From Streptomyces sp. NRRL F-4489 (lineage in GTDB: Bacteria > Actinomycetota > Actinomycetes > Streptomycetales > Streptomycetaceae), in assembly GCF_001509485.1 (NCBI RefSeq), contig NZ_LLZI01000260.1:1-34145 (forward strand): 34,145 nucleotides of DNA, given 5' to 3'. Positions 17,959 through 26,030 of this stretch are shown here, in pieces. The translations under genes were made by a program, and so were the position numbers. The notes beneath the pieces are model-generated. The model was given only the letters and a program-made list of their open reading frames with translations, was not told the origin of the DNA and made no database searches. Within the stretch, counting starts at the first letter, position 1. The number at the start of each line of letters is the position of its first letter.

Positions 17959-18180
17959 CTAAGCATGGGGGCGCGATGTCGTCAACGCGGACGGACCCAG
18001 CAGACCCGCGGGCGACCGCCCCCGAGCCCCCTCCCCCAAACCAAATCCAACAAAAGTCTTCAGTTTTCGGCCAAGCGTGCGTACGTTTCTGTGCGTTCGT
18101 CGCCGTCCACGCGTCGCCGTGCACACATCGCCGTGCACGCACCGCCGCGCGTTCGCTTCCGCGTCCCGGAAAGAGGGCCC

Positions 18181-19848
18181 ATGATCACCCTGGCCGAAGG
18201 GCTACGACTCCCGACCAACGGGCTGGACTACGCGATCCTGGCCGTCTACTTCGCCGTCGTCCTCGGGATCGGCTTCGCCGCCCGGCGCAGCGTGCGGACG
18301 AGTCTGGACTTCTTCCTGTCCGGGCGGTCGCTGCCGGCCTGGGTCACCGGCCTGGCGTTCGTCGCCGCCAACCTCGGCGCGACCGAGATCCTGGGCATGG
18401 CGGCGACCGGCGCGCAGTACGGCGTCGCGGTGGTGCACTGGTACTGGATCGGCGCGATCCCGGCCATGGTCTTCCTGGGCCTGGTGATGATGCCGTTCTA
18501 CTACCGCTCGAAGGTCCGCTCCGTACCGGAGTTCCTGCTCCAGCGCTTCGACCGGTCGGCGCATCTGCTCAGCTCGGTGCTGTTCGCGTTCGCCGCGGTG
18601 CTGATCGCGGGCGTGAACCTCTACGCCCTGTCGATCGTCGTCGAGGCGCTGCTGGGCTGGCCGCAGTGGGTGGCGATCGTCGTCGCCGGGCTGTTCGTGC
18701 TGGCGTACATCACCATCGGCGGGCTCTCCTCGGCGATCTACAACGAGGTGCTGCAGTTCTTCGTGATCCTCGCCGCGCTGATCCCGCTGGCCGTCCTCGG
18801 CCTGAAGCGGGTCGGCGGCTGGGGCGGCCTGACCCACGCGCTGACCGACGCGCACGGGCCCGACTTCCTCACCGCCTGGGGCGGTACGGGCATCGGCGAG
18901 GCCAATCCGCTGGGCGCCAACTGGCTGACCATCGTCCTCGGCCTGGGCTTCGTGCTCTCCTTCGGCTACTGGACGACGAACTTCGCCGAGGTGCAGCGCG
19001 CGCTGTCCGCGAAGAACCTCTCGGCCGCCCGCCGCACCCCGCTGATCGCCGCCTTCCCGAAGATGTTCATCGTCTTCCTGGTGATGATCCCGGGCCTGGT
19101 CGCCGCCGTCCTCGTCCCGAAGATCGGCGCCCCGGGCGGCCTCCAGTACAACGACGCGATCCCGTACCTCATGCAGGAGCTGCTGCCCAACGGCGTGCTG
19201 GGCCTGGCCGTCACCGGTCTGCTGGCCGCCTTCATGGCCGGTATGGCCGCGAACGTCTCGTCGTTCAACACCGTCTTCACCTACGACATCTGGGCGAAGT
19301 ACGTGAAGACCGGCCGGCCCGACGCGTACTACCTCCGCTTCGGCCGGCTGATCACCGCGATCGGGGTGCTGGCGTCCATCGGGACGGCCTTCATCGCCTC
19401 GTCGTTCTCCAACATCATGGGCTACCTCCAGACCCTCTTCTCCTTCTTCAACGTGCCGATGTTCGTGGTCTTCATCATCGGGATGTTCTGGAAGCGGGCG
19501 TCGATGAAGTCCGGTGTGTGGGGGCTGCTCGCGGGCACCACCGCAGCGATGGTCAACTACTTCTGGATCTACAAGCAGGGCGTGATCTCCATACCGACGG
19601 ACCAGGGCGCGAACTTCGTCTCGGCCATCGTCGGCTTCGTCGCCGGTGCCGTGGTCATGGTCCTGGTCACGCTCTTCACCGCGCCCAAGCCGTCCGCCGA
19701 ACTCGCCGGTCTCGTCTACGGGACGACGGCGCCGGGGCTCGCCGAGCCGCCGGCCGAGGGCGATGACGCCTGGTACCGCAAGCCCGCGCTGCTCGGCTGG
19801 GGCGCCGTCGTGCTGGCCGCGCTCTGCTACCTGCCCTACTCGCTCTGA
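18181..19848 (+). CDS. Sodium:solute symporter (SSS family), probable galactose transporter
   Basis: 555-residue polytopic membrane protein with about 13-14 hydrophobic helices. SSS-type features include DFFLSGRSLPAWVTGLAFVA near the N-terminus, the GLSSAIYNEVLQFFVIL helix, and AAFMAGMAANVSSFNTVFTYD, the conserved segment carrying sodium-site Ser/Thr residues. The N-terminus is close in type to the Vibrio SGLT branch. It is placed head to head with galT, so galactose is the probable substrate (inference). The start at ATG 18181 follows a short-spaced AAAGAGGG; the frame is open further upstream, but that part lies in the control region. A 101-codon membrane protein gene follows after 19 nt. 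Confidence 0.9.
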   Translation: MITLAEGLRLPTNGLDYAILAVYFAVVLGIGFAARRSVRTSLDFFLSGRSLPAWVTGLAFVAANLGATEILGMAATGAQYGVAVVHWYWIGAIPAMVFLGLVMMPFYYRSKVRSVPEFLLQRFDRSAHLLSSVLFAFAAVLIAGVNLYALSIVVEALLGWPQWVAIVVAGLFVLAYITIGGLSSAIYNEVLQFFVILAALIPLAVLGLKRVGGWGGLTHALTDAHGPDFLTAWGGTGIGEANPLGANWLTIVLGLGFVLSFGYWTTNFAEVQRALSAKNLSAARRTPLIAAFPKMFIVFLVMIPGLVAAVLVPKIGAPGGLQYNDAIPYLMQELLPNGVLGLAVTGLLAAFMAGMAANVSSFNTVFTYDIWAKYVKTGRPDAYYLRFGRLITAIGVLASIGTAFIASSFSNIMGYLQTLFSFFNVPMFVVFIIGMFWKRASMKSGVWGLLAGTTAAMVNYFWIYKQGVISIPTDQGANFVSAIVGFVAGAVVMVLVTLFTAPKPSAELAGLVYGTTAPGLAEPPAEGDDAWYRKPALLGWGAVVLAALCYLPYSL

Positions 19849-19867
19849 CCCGACCGGAGACCCCGCC

Positions 19868-20173
19868 ATGTCCCAACCGCACGACGACGTGAGCGAGCTG
19901 GAACGCTCCTCGGCCACCGCCACCCGGCTCTTCGACATCCGGCTCATCATCGGCGGCCTGTTCACCCTCTACGGCGTACTGGTCACCGGCGCCGGGATCA
20001 CCGCCTCCGACGCCGACCTGCGCAAGGCCCAGGACATCAACATCAACCTCTGGACGGGCCTGGGCATGCTGGCGCTCGGGGTGTTCTTCCTGGTCTGGCT
20101 GAAGCTGCGGCCGGCCGTCCCGCCACCGGCGGACGGTCAGGAGGAGGGCCGCGGCGGCGGTACGACAGGCTGA
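19868..20173 (+). CDS. Small two-helix membrane protein behind the symporter
   Basis: 101 residues from ATG 19868, with GGAG 9 nt upstream. I do not recognise a named family. Two hydrophobic helices are clear (LIIGGLFTLYGVLVTGAGI and LWTGLGMLALGVFFLVWL), joined by a short polar loop (ASDADLRKAQDINI); the N-terminus and the Pro/Gly-rich tail are hydrophilic. It begins 19 nt after the symporter stop and is surely co-transcribed. Small membrane partners of SSS transporters exist elsewhere (for example YhdT beside PanF), so a subunit or stabiliser role is a reasonable guess. The last 37 bp overlap the convergent regulator gene. Confidence 0.8.
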   Translation: MSQPHDDVSELERSSATATRLFDIRLIIGGLFTLYGVLVTGAGITASDADLRKAQDININLWTGLGMLALGVFFLVWLKLRPAVPPPADGQEEGRGGGTTG

Positions 20174-20856
20174 CCCGGCTGCCCCCGCTGCCCCCTCTGG
20201 ACGCGCTCCAGCAGCCCCGTGCGGGCCGCCAGCGCCGCCGCCTCCAGCCGCGAGCCCACCTCCAGCTTCATCAGCACCCGCTGGACGTGGGTGCGGGCGG
20301 TGCTCGGCGCGATGTCCATCCCCGCCGCGATCACCCGGGTGTCCTCGCCCTCGGCGACCCGGACCAGCACCTCCACCTCGCGCGGGGTGAGCAGCGACAG
20401 CAGCCGCGCGCCCTCGTCGTCGGGCTGCGCGGCCGGGTGCAGCAGCTCCTCGAACGCCTGCTGGAGCAGTTGCGGGGCGACCGCCGCCTCCCCCGCCCGC
20501 GCCTTGATCATGGCCCGTTCGACGCCCTCGATGCGCTCGTCGTTGCGTACATAGCCGGAGGCGCCCGCGGCGAAGGCGGCGGCGATGCCGCGCGGGCTGG
20601 GCACCGGCCCGAGCACCACCACGGCGATCTGCGGCCGCTCCTTCTTGATCCGTACGACCGGGTCGAAGACCCCCGGCCCCTCCGGCCCCGAGGTGCCCAG
20701 CAGGCACACCTCGGGCGCCCGGCTCACCACCAGCTCCGCGGCCCCGGCGCTGGGCGCGGCGGCCGCCAGTACGCGGTGCCCGCGCAGCTTCAGGGCCGAG
20801 GCGAGCGCCTCGGCGAGCAGGCGGTGTTCGTCGACCACCATGAGCCGCACGCCCAT
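20137..20856 (-). CDS. LuxR-type regulator with degenerate receiver domain
   Basis: 239 residues from ATG 20856, with GAGGGGG at 5 nt. The fold is a receiver (1-118) plus NarL-type HTH (about 155-215: LTPREVEVLVRVAEGED, APSTARTHVQRVLMKLEVGS). The phosphorylation site is lost: Gly54 (EVCLLGTSG) stands where the acceptor Asp belongs, Arg104 (GYVRND) replaces the conserved Lys, and the switch Thr/Ser position is LeuGly (VVVLGPVP). It should therefore act without phosphorylation, perhaps by ligand binding or constitutively, as known for other atypical Streptomyces receivers. No kinase is adjacent. A Gln/Pro/Arg-rich tail overlaps the small membrane protein gene on the other strand. Confidence 0.88.
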   Translation of the reverse strand: MGVRLMVVDEHRLLAEALASALKLRGHRVLAAAAPSAGAAELVVSRAPEVCLLGTSGPEGPGVFDPVVRIKKERPQIAVVVLGPVPSPRGIAAAFAAGASGYVRNDERIEGVERAMIKARAGEAAVAPQLLQQAFEELLHPAAQPDDEGARLLSLLTPREVEVLVRVAEGEDTRVIAAGMDIAPSTARTHVQRVLMKLEVGSRLEAAALAARTGLLERVQRGQRGQPGQPVVPPPRPSS

Positions 20857-21053
20857 GCCGACCCCCTCAACTCCCCGACTGCACCGACTCGCTGGGTGTT
20901 CCCGGAAGCTACACGCTCGGCCGCCGAAGCGCGCCCCCTCGGCCGGAGAAGACCACCGGAACGCGGGAATCCAGCCCGATCGGGGCCGAGAGCCGCCCTT
21001 CGGGGCGTCGGCGGGCTCACGCGGAGGGCGCCTCGCCGGTTACCCGTCAGGCG

Positions 21054-22856
21054 TTACGCGTCCTCGGCCAGCTCCAGCCACCGCATCTCCAATTCCTCGC
21101 GCTTGGCGCCCAGTTCGCGCAGTTCCGCGTCCATCCCGGCGATCTTCTCGAAGTCGGTGGCGTGCTCGGCCATCCGCGCGTGCAGCGCCGCCTCCTGCTC
21201 GCCGATCTTGTCCAGCTGGCGCTCGATGCGCTGGAGTTCCTTCTGCGCCGCGCGGTTGACGGCGGCGGGCTTCTTCGGCGCCGCGGCGGCCGGCTGCGCG
21301 GGCGCCGGCGCCGCCGCGTCGATCACCTTCTGCCGCCGCTCCAGATACTCGTCCAGCCCGCGCGGCAGCATCCGCAGCGCCGCGTCGCCGAGCAGCGCGA
21401 AGATCCGGTCCGTGGTCCGCTCGATGAAGTACCGGTCGTGGCTGATGACGATCATCGACCCCGGCCAGCCATCGAGCAGGTCTTCCAACTGCGTCAGCGT
21501 CTCGATATCGAGATCGTTCGTCGGCTCGTCCAGGAACAGCACATTCGGCTCGTCCATCAGCAGCCGCAGCAGCTGGAGCCGCCGCCGCTCACCGCCGGAC
21601 AGGTCGCCGACCGGCGTCCACTGCTTCTCCTTCGTGAAGCCGAACTTCTCGCACAGCTGGCCCGCGGTCATCTCCCGGCCCTTGCCGAGATCGACGCGGT
21701 CCCGCACCTGCTGGACGGCCTCCAGCACCCGCAGCGCCGGATTCAGCTCCGCGACCTCCTGCGAGAGGTACGCCAGCTTCACGGTCTTGCCGACGATCAC
21801 CTTGCCGCCCACCGGCTGCCGCTCGCCGTCGCTGCGGGCCGCCGCCTCCAGCGTCCGCAGCAGCGAGGTCTTGCCCGCGCCGTTCACGCCGACCAGCCCG
21901 ATCCGGTCCCCGGGGCCCAGCTGCCACGTCAGATGCTTGATCAGCACCTTCGGCCCGGCCTGGACGGTGACGTCCTCCAGCTCGAAGACCGTCTTGCCCA
22001 GCCGCGAGCTGGCGAACTTCATCAGCTCGGAGGTGTCGCGCGGCGGCGGCACGTCCGCGATCAGCTCGTTCGCCGCCTCGATCCGGAACCGCGGCTTGCT
22101 CGTACGGGCCGGAGCGCCGCGCCGCAGCCACGCCAGCTCCTTGCGCATGAGGTTCTGCCGCTTGGCCTCCTCGGTGGCCGCGATCCGCTCCCGCTCGGCG
22201 CGCGCGAAGACGTAGTCGGAGTACCCGCCCTCGTACTCGTGGACGGTGCCGCGCTGGACGTCCCACATCCGCGTCGCCACCTGGTCCAGGAACCACCGGT
22301 CGTGGGTGACGACCACCAGCGCCGACCGCCGCCCCGCCAGATGCCGGGCCAGCCAGGAGATGCCCTCCACGTCCAGGTGGTTGGTGGGCTCGTCCAGCAC
22401 GATCAGGTCCTGCTCGGCGATCAGCAGCTTCGCCAGCGCGATCCGCCGCCGCTCGCCACCGGACAGCGGCCCGATGACGGTGTCCAGCCCCTGCGTGAAG
22501 CCGGGCAGGTGCAGATCGCCGAACAGCCCGGTCAGCACGTCCCGGATCTTGGCGTTCCCGGCCCACTCGTGATCGGCGAGGTCCCCGATCACCTCGTGCC
22601 GGATCGTCGCCGCCGGATCCAGCGAATCGTGCTGGGTCAGCACGCCCAGCCGCAGGTCACCGGCGTGCGTGACCCGCCCGGTGTCGGCACTCTCCAGCTT
22701 GGCCAGAATCCGGATCAGCGTGGTCTTGCCGTCGCCGTTACGGCCCACGACGCCGATCCGGTCCCCCTCATTGACGCCGAGGGAGACACCGTCGAGCAGC
22801 GCACGCGTCCCGTACACCTTGTCGACGGCTTCCAGATTGACGAGGTTGGCGGCCAT
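21054..22856 (-). CDS. ABC-F ATPase, Uup-like
   Basis: 600-residue soluble protein with two ABC cassettes and no membrane domain. Walker A GRNGDGKTT (38-46), signature LSGGERRR (131-138) and Walker B LIVLDEPTNHLD in the first; GVNGAGKTS, LSGGERRR and VLFLDEPTNDLD in the second. The inter-domain linker (about 211-285) is basic and of moderate length. The C-terminal 75 residues form a Glu/Arg/Leu coiled coil after an Ala/Pro-rich hinge, as in Uup. ABC-F proteins act on the ribosome or nucleic acids; Uup is tied to branched DNA and translation. Antibiotic resistance is not suggested by the linker length or context. ATG preceded by AGGAG. Confidence 0.92.
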   Translation of the reverse strand: MAANLVNLEAVDKVYGTRALLDGVSLGVNEGDRIGVVGRNGDGKTTLIRILAKLESADTGRVTHAGDLRLGVLTQHDSLDPAATIRHEVIGDLADHEWAGNAKIRDVLTGLFGDLHLPGFTQGLDTVIGPLSGGERRRIALAKLLIAEQDLIVLDEPTNHLDVEGISWLARHLAGRRSALVVVTHDRWFLDQVATRMWDVQRGTVHEYEGGYSDYVFARAERERIAATEEAKRQNLMRKELAWLRRGAPARTSKPRFRIEAANELIADVPPPRDTSELMKFASSRLGKTVFELEDVTVQAGPKVLIKHLTWQLGPGDRIGLVGVNGAGKTSLLRTLEAAARSDGERQPVGGKVIVGKTVKLAYLSQEVAELNPALRVLEAVQQVRDRVDLGKGREMTAGQLCEKFGFTKEKQWTPVGDLSGGERRRLQLLRLLMDEPNVLFLDEPTNDLDIETLTQLEDLLDGWPGSMIVISHDRYFIERTTDRIFALLGDAALRMLPRGLDEYLERRQKVIDAAAPAPAQPAAAAPKKPAAVNRAAQKELQRIERQLDKIGEQEAALHARMAEHATDFEKIAGMDAELRELGAKREELEMRWLELAEDA

Positions 22857-22989
22857 CTCACTCCTGGTCTGTGAATCCCTGATCCGGGGATCGATCAGCC
22901 TCCAGGGTAGTCGCCGGCGCGCGGACCCCTTCGGGGGAGGACGGGCGGGGCCATCAGGGGGCGTGCGCGGGGCCAGTCACTCTTTGTGA

Positions 22990-23018
22990 TGACGTGAGGG
23001 GGATATCGCCGCTACCTT
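22990..23018 (+). promoter_or_regulatory. Candidate promoter for the Uma2-family gene
   Basis: TGACGT (22990-22995), a 17-bp spacer and TACCTT (23013-23018) lie about 40 nt upstream of the gene. The remainder of 22857-22989 shows no feature beyond GC-rich sequence. Confidence 0.35.
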
Positions 23019-23056
23019 GAAAGGCAGGCAGCAGGATCTCGTCCATGGGAGGAACC

Positions 23057-23647
23057 ATGATCGCCGAGTCCGTCGAGCACCACCCCTGGCCGGTGCCGCC
23101 CCCGGCCGGCTACACCGTGGACGACCTGTTCACACTGCCGGATCTCCCGCCGCACACAGAGTTGATCGACGGGAGCCTGGTCTTCGTGAGTCCGCAGCGC
23201 GTCTTCCACACCGATGTGATGCACGTCTTGTTCTCCGGCCTGCTGAGTACCGCGCCACCCGAGGTGAAGGTCAAGCGGGAGATGACCGTCGTGATCGACA
23301 AGCGCAACGGTCCCGAGCCGGACATCTCCGTCGTGCGTGCCGAAGCTGTCACCGGCCGGCGCCAGACCCACTTCAAGGCAGCCGACGTCCTGCTCGCCAT
23401 CGAGGTGGTCTCACCGGACTCCGAAGCCCGCGACCGCGACGCCAAACCGCGCAAATACGCCGCGGCGGGCATCCCCCACTTCTGGCTGGTCGACATGGCG
23501 GGCCTGGACGACCACCCGGTCGTCCAGGTCCACGAGCTCGGCGAGGCCACCGGCACGTACGCGCTGACCGGCATTTACCACGACCGCGTCAAGCTCAGCG
23601 TGCCTTACCCGATCGACATCGACCTGACCGCCATCGACGAGCTGTAG
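23057..23647 (+). CDS. Uma2-family (DUF820) restriction-endonuclease-fold protein
   Basis: 196 residues from ATG 23057, preceded by GGGAGG; an ATG four codons upstream overlaps this site and is less likely. The Uma2 pattern is clear: TELIDGSLVFVSP (34-46), PDISVV (88-93), LLAIEVVSPDSEARD (112-126), then Lys133 and Tyr134 of KYAAAGIPHFWLVD. These are the PD-(D/E)XK positions, so a nuclease fold with a potentially active site is present. The family is abundant in actinobacteria and cyanobacteria, often in many copies, and its role is unknown. The 3' end overlaps the convergent DUF397 gene by 43 bp. Confidence 0.9.
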   Translation: MIAESVEHHPWPVPPPAGYTVDDLFTLPDLPPHTELIDGSLVFVSPQRVFHTDVMHVLFSGLLSTAPPEVKVKREMTVVIDKRNGPEPDISVVRAEAVTGRRQTHFKAADVLLAIEVVSPDSEARDRDAKPRKYAAAGIPHFWLVDMAGLDDHPVVQVHELGEATGTYALTGIYHDRVKLSVPYPIDIDLTAIDEL

Positions 23648-23850
23648 GCATCGCCCTTCACGGCCGCGACGAACGACGACCAGCCGGCGGCGGAGAACAC
23701 CAGCGCGGGCCCGGACGGGTCCTTGCTGTCCCGGACGGGGACGATCCCGGGCAGGCCGTCCGAGACCTCGACGCAGTTGCCGCCGGTGCCGTTGCTGTAG
23801 CTGCTCTTACGCCATGAAACGCTACTGAAGTCGCGTGCTGCGCTTGCCAT
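23605..23850 (-). CDS. DUF397-domain protein
   Basis: 81 residues with the DUF397 core: FSSVSWRKSSYSNGTGGNCVEV, then VPVRDSKDPSGPALVFSAAGWSSFV. Such small proteins are nearly always encoded directly behind an XRE regulator in Streptomyces, as here, with a 29-bp overlap of the two genes. Some XRE/DUF397 pairs have been reported to behave like toxin-antitoxin or regulator-antagonist pairs; whether this pair does is unknown. The last 15 or so residues (GDAYSSSMAVRSMSIG) extend past the domain into the sequence shared with the Uma2 gene. Confidence 0.92.
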   Translation of the reverse strand: MASAARDFSSVSWRKSSYSNGTGGNCVEVSDGLPGIVPVRDSKDPSGPALVFSAAGWSSFVAAVKGDAYSSSMAVRSMSIG

Positions 23851-24682
23851 TTCGATAGTCCCCTGGCGCTGTCTCGATCATGGACAGAGACGCCGCGGGC
23901 GACAGTGCGGCGGCCCTGAGCAGATCGTACGACTCGCGATACTGCTTCACGAGCGGCGGATAGTCGATCACTTGCCCGCTGTGCAGGCTCTCCGCGTAGA
24001 CCACCGGAGGTGCATCCGGGAAGGTCATGAGGCGGAACTCGCCCATCATGAGCGGACGCAGGCCCCCGGATTCCGGGAGGACCTGAAGAATCGAGTGCGT
24101 GGCCCTGATGACCTTTGCGACGTGCTCCAACAACTCCGCCATGTGCTCGGGAGCGAGCGCCGGACGATGGATCAGCGACTCATCGATGATCGCCCAGAAC
24201 TTCGGCGGGTCCTGGGAGTCGAAGAGCCCTGCCCGCTCCACACGGGCGTTCACCTTCTCCTCCACCTCTTCGTCCGAGGCCCTCGGCATGGCCGCCCGCA
24301 CGACCGCCCGCGTATACGCCGGTGTCTGAAGCAGACCCGGAACGAGCATCGGTGCCCATTCCTCAATCGTCTCCGCGCGCTGCTCCATCTCCAGTACGTC
24401 ACCGAAATACTCGGCGTGACCGGCTCGGCGGGCTCTCGCCACCGCCTCGCAGCGGCGCTCGAAAAACCCGTTCGTCGTGAGCTTCTTGTCGACGTAGAGG
24501 GCCAGATCCATCGGCATGCTGCGTTCACCGCGCTCGATCTGGCTGAGCAGCGAGATACCGCGGAAGCTGCCTTCTGCCAGTTGCTCCAGCGTCAGGCCGG
24601 CCTGTTCCCGGAGGTAGCGCAGCTCCGCGCCGTAGAAGCACGGAACGCTGGCCGAGGGGTTGGTGTCCTTGCGAGGGGGCAT
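23822..24682 (-). CDS. XRE-family regulator with DUF5753 domain
   Basis: 286 residues: an N-terminal XRE helix-turn-helix (about 17-70: LRYLREQAGLTLEQLAE, ISLLSQIERGERSM) and the DUF5753 domain (about 85-270: MLVPGLLQTPAYTRAVVRA, VVYAESLHSGQVID). This is the common Streptomyces architecture that partners a DUF397 protein. It is translated first and overlaps the DUF397 gene by 29 bp, so their synthesis is coupled. A palindrome 23 bp upstream (24705-24719) could be its own operator. What the pair controls is not known. Confidence 0.92.
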   Translation of the reverse strand: MPPRKDTNPSASVPCFYGAELRYLREQAGLTLEQLAEGSFRGISLLSQIERGERSMPMDLALYVDKKLTTNGFFERRCEAVARARRAGHAEYFGDVLEMEQRAETIEEWAPMLVPGLLQTPAYTRAVVRAAMPRASDEEVEEKVNARVERAGLFDSQDPPKFWAIIDESLIHRPALAPEHMAELLEHVAKVIRATHSILQVLPESGGLRPLMMGEFRLMTFPDAPPVVYAESLHSGQVIDYPPLVKQYRESYDLLRAAALSPAASLSMIETAPGDYRNGKRSTRLQ

Positions 24683-24704
24683 AACTCACCACCGCTGTGC
24701 ACGA

Positions 24705-24719
24705 GTTGTCCCGTACAAC
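24705..24719. promoter_or_regulatory. Inverted repeat upstream of the XRE gene
   Basis: GTTGT-N5-ACAAC (24705-24719) lies 23-37 bp upstream of the XRE start, suitable for autoregulation. A GTGCAC hexamer (24697-24702) sits beside it. Confidence 0.45.
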
Positions 24720-24858
24720 CCGATTCCCCGGCACGCTACGCCCGCGCCGTTCCGCCTCGTGAGCGTTTCGTCACAATACGCACGTGTGGGTGTGCGGGGC
24801 GGGCACCGGATCGTGGGTTTCCGCGACCCGGTGGGGCGAGTCCCGGTGCGGCGCGACG

Positions 24859-25008
24859 TAAAGGCTTTAAGGACCCGGGGAAGTACCTCACCCAACCCCA
24901 CCGGCCTCCCGGGCGTCCCGCCACCCACACGGGTGACGTGCGCCAACTCAGCTGGATTTCCGGGAGGTTGATGGGCATATGCTCGCCGCGTCACGTGCAC
25001 AAGTGCAC
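24859..25008. promoter_or_regulatory. Palindromes in the XRE to winged-helix gene gap
   Basis: The 400-bp gap 24683-25082 holds no gene. Besides the XRE repeat it has TAAAG-G-CTTTA (24859-24869) and GTGCAC-AA-GTGCAC (24995-25008), about 75 nt before the downstream ATG. These are candidate operators or promoter parts for the rightward gene; a confident -35/-10 pair was not found. Confidence 0.35.
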
Positions 25009-25082
25009 ACATGCTTCGGCCCCCGGCCGGGACTGGCATCCCGAACGAGGGCCTAACCAACAAGGAAGAAAGCACCTTCCCG

Positions 25083-25997
25083 ATGGCTCCGCATCAGGTT
25101 AGCGCGCCCTCGCGCGCCGCGTCCCGTGTTCCCGCGCCGACATCCTCGTCCGGCGTCGTCCACGTCAACTTCCGTCACACCAGCCGCTACACCATCGTTG
25201 GCAACCACCTCGCCCAGCATCGCGGGCTGACGCTCGTCGCGATCGGGCTCGCCGTGCACATCCAGTCGCTGCCCGCCGGGGCGCGCATCGGCATCAAGTG
25301 CCTGACCGCCCGCTTCCCGGAGAGCGAGGCCCGTATCGCCGCCGCGCTGCGGGAGCTTGAGGCGGCCGGTTACCTGGCGCGCACGCGGGAGCGGCTGCCG
25401 AACGGGCGGGTGGTGACGCGCACGGTCTCGTACAACCAGCCGGGCGCGGCAGCGCCCCGCCACCCCGCACCCCGTGCCGTAACGCGACCCGCGCCCCGGC
25501 CCACGTCCCGTACCGCGCCCCGTAACGCACCTCGTCCCGCCCCCCGGGCGGCCGAGCGGGACGCCGGGCCGAAGCCGAACCCGAAACCCGTACGTACGCC
25601 GCTGCCCGCACCGCGCCGCCCGGACCCGGCGGGTACGCGCCTGGCCCACCGCATCCTGGCGGGCCTGCGGTGCGACGATCCGCGGCTGCTGCTCTCCGAG
25701 GCGGAGGTGGCGCGCCTCACCCCGGCCGTGGCGTCGTGGCTCGAACGCGAGGCGCCGCCCGAGGCCGTGCGCCGCACCCTCACCGCCGACCTGCCGCCCG
25801 CCCTCCGCAACCCGGCGGCCCTGCTCGCCCACCGCCTCACCGCGCTGCTGCCACCGCCCCTCCCCTCTGCCCCACCCGCCCCCGCACGCCCGGACCCCTT
25901 CCACACCTGCGACGGCTGCGAGCGGGCCTTCCGGGCCCCGGCCCCGGGCCTGTGCCGCGACTGCCGCACCGGCGGCCCGGAGGCGGACCGGCCCTGA
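25083..25997 (+). CDS. Winged-helix protein with C-terminal zinc knuckle
   Basis: 304 residues; no named function. Residues about 22-115 form a winged-helix domain (HRGLTLVAIGLAVHIQSLP, ARIAAALRELEAAGYLARTR, VVTRTVSYNQPG), of the kind used by small actinobacterial DNA-binding or replication-type proteins. A Pro/Arg-rich linker (about 118-180) leads to a helical region (190-265) and a knuckle with two CxxC pairs (CDGC and CRDC) near the end, suited to bind zinc. The ATG at 25083 has an AAGGAAG 14 nt upstream, rather far; an in-frame ATG at 25011 has none. The linker composition looks like that of intrinsically disordered nucleic acid binders. Confidence 0.75.
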   Translation: MAPHQVSAPSRAASRVPAPTSSSGVVHVNFRHTSRYTIVGNHLAQHRGLTLVAIGLAVHIQSLPAGARIGIKCLTARFPESEARIAAALRELEAAGYLARTRERLPNGRVVTRTVSYNQPGAAAPRHPAPRAVTRPAPRPTSRTAPRNAPRPAPRAAERDAGPKPNPKPVRTPLPAPRRPDPAGTRLAHRILAGLRCDDPRLLLSEAEVARLTPAVASWLEREAPPEAVRRTLTADLPPALRNPAALLAHRLTALLPPPLPSAPPAPARPDPFHTCDGCERAFRAPAPGLCRDCRTGGPEADRP

Positions 25998-26030
25998 ACG
26001 CCCGGGCGCCGGGCGGGGCCCCGTCAGCCG

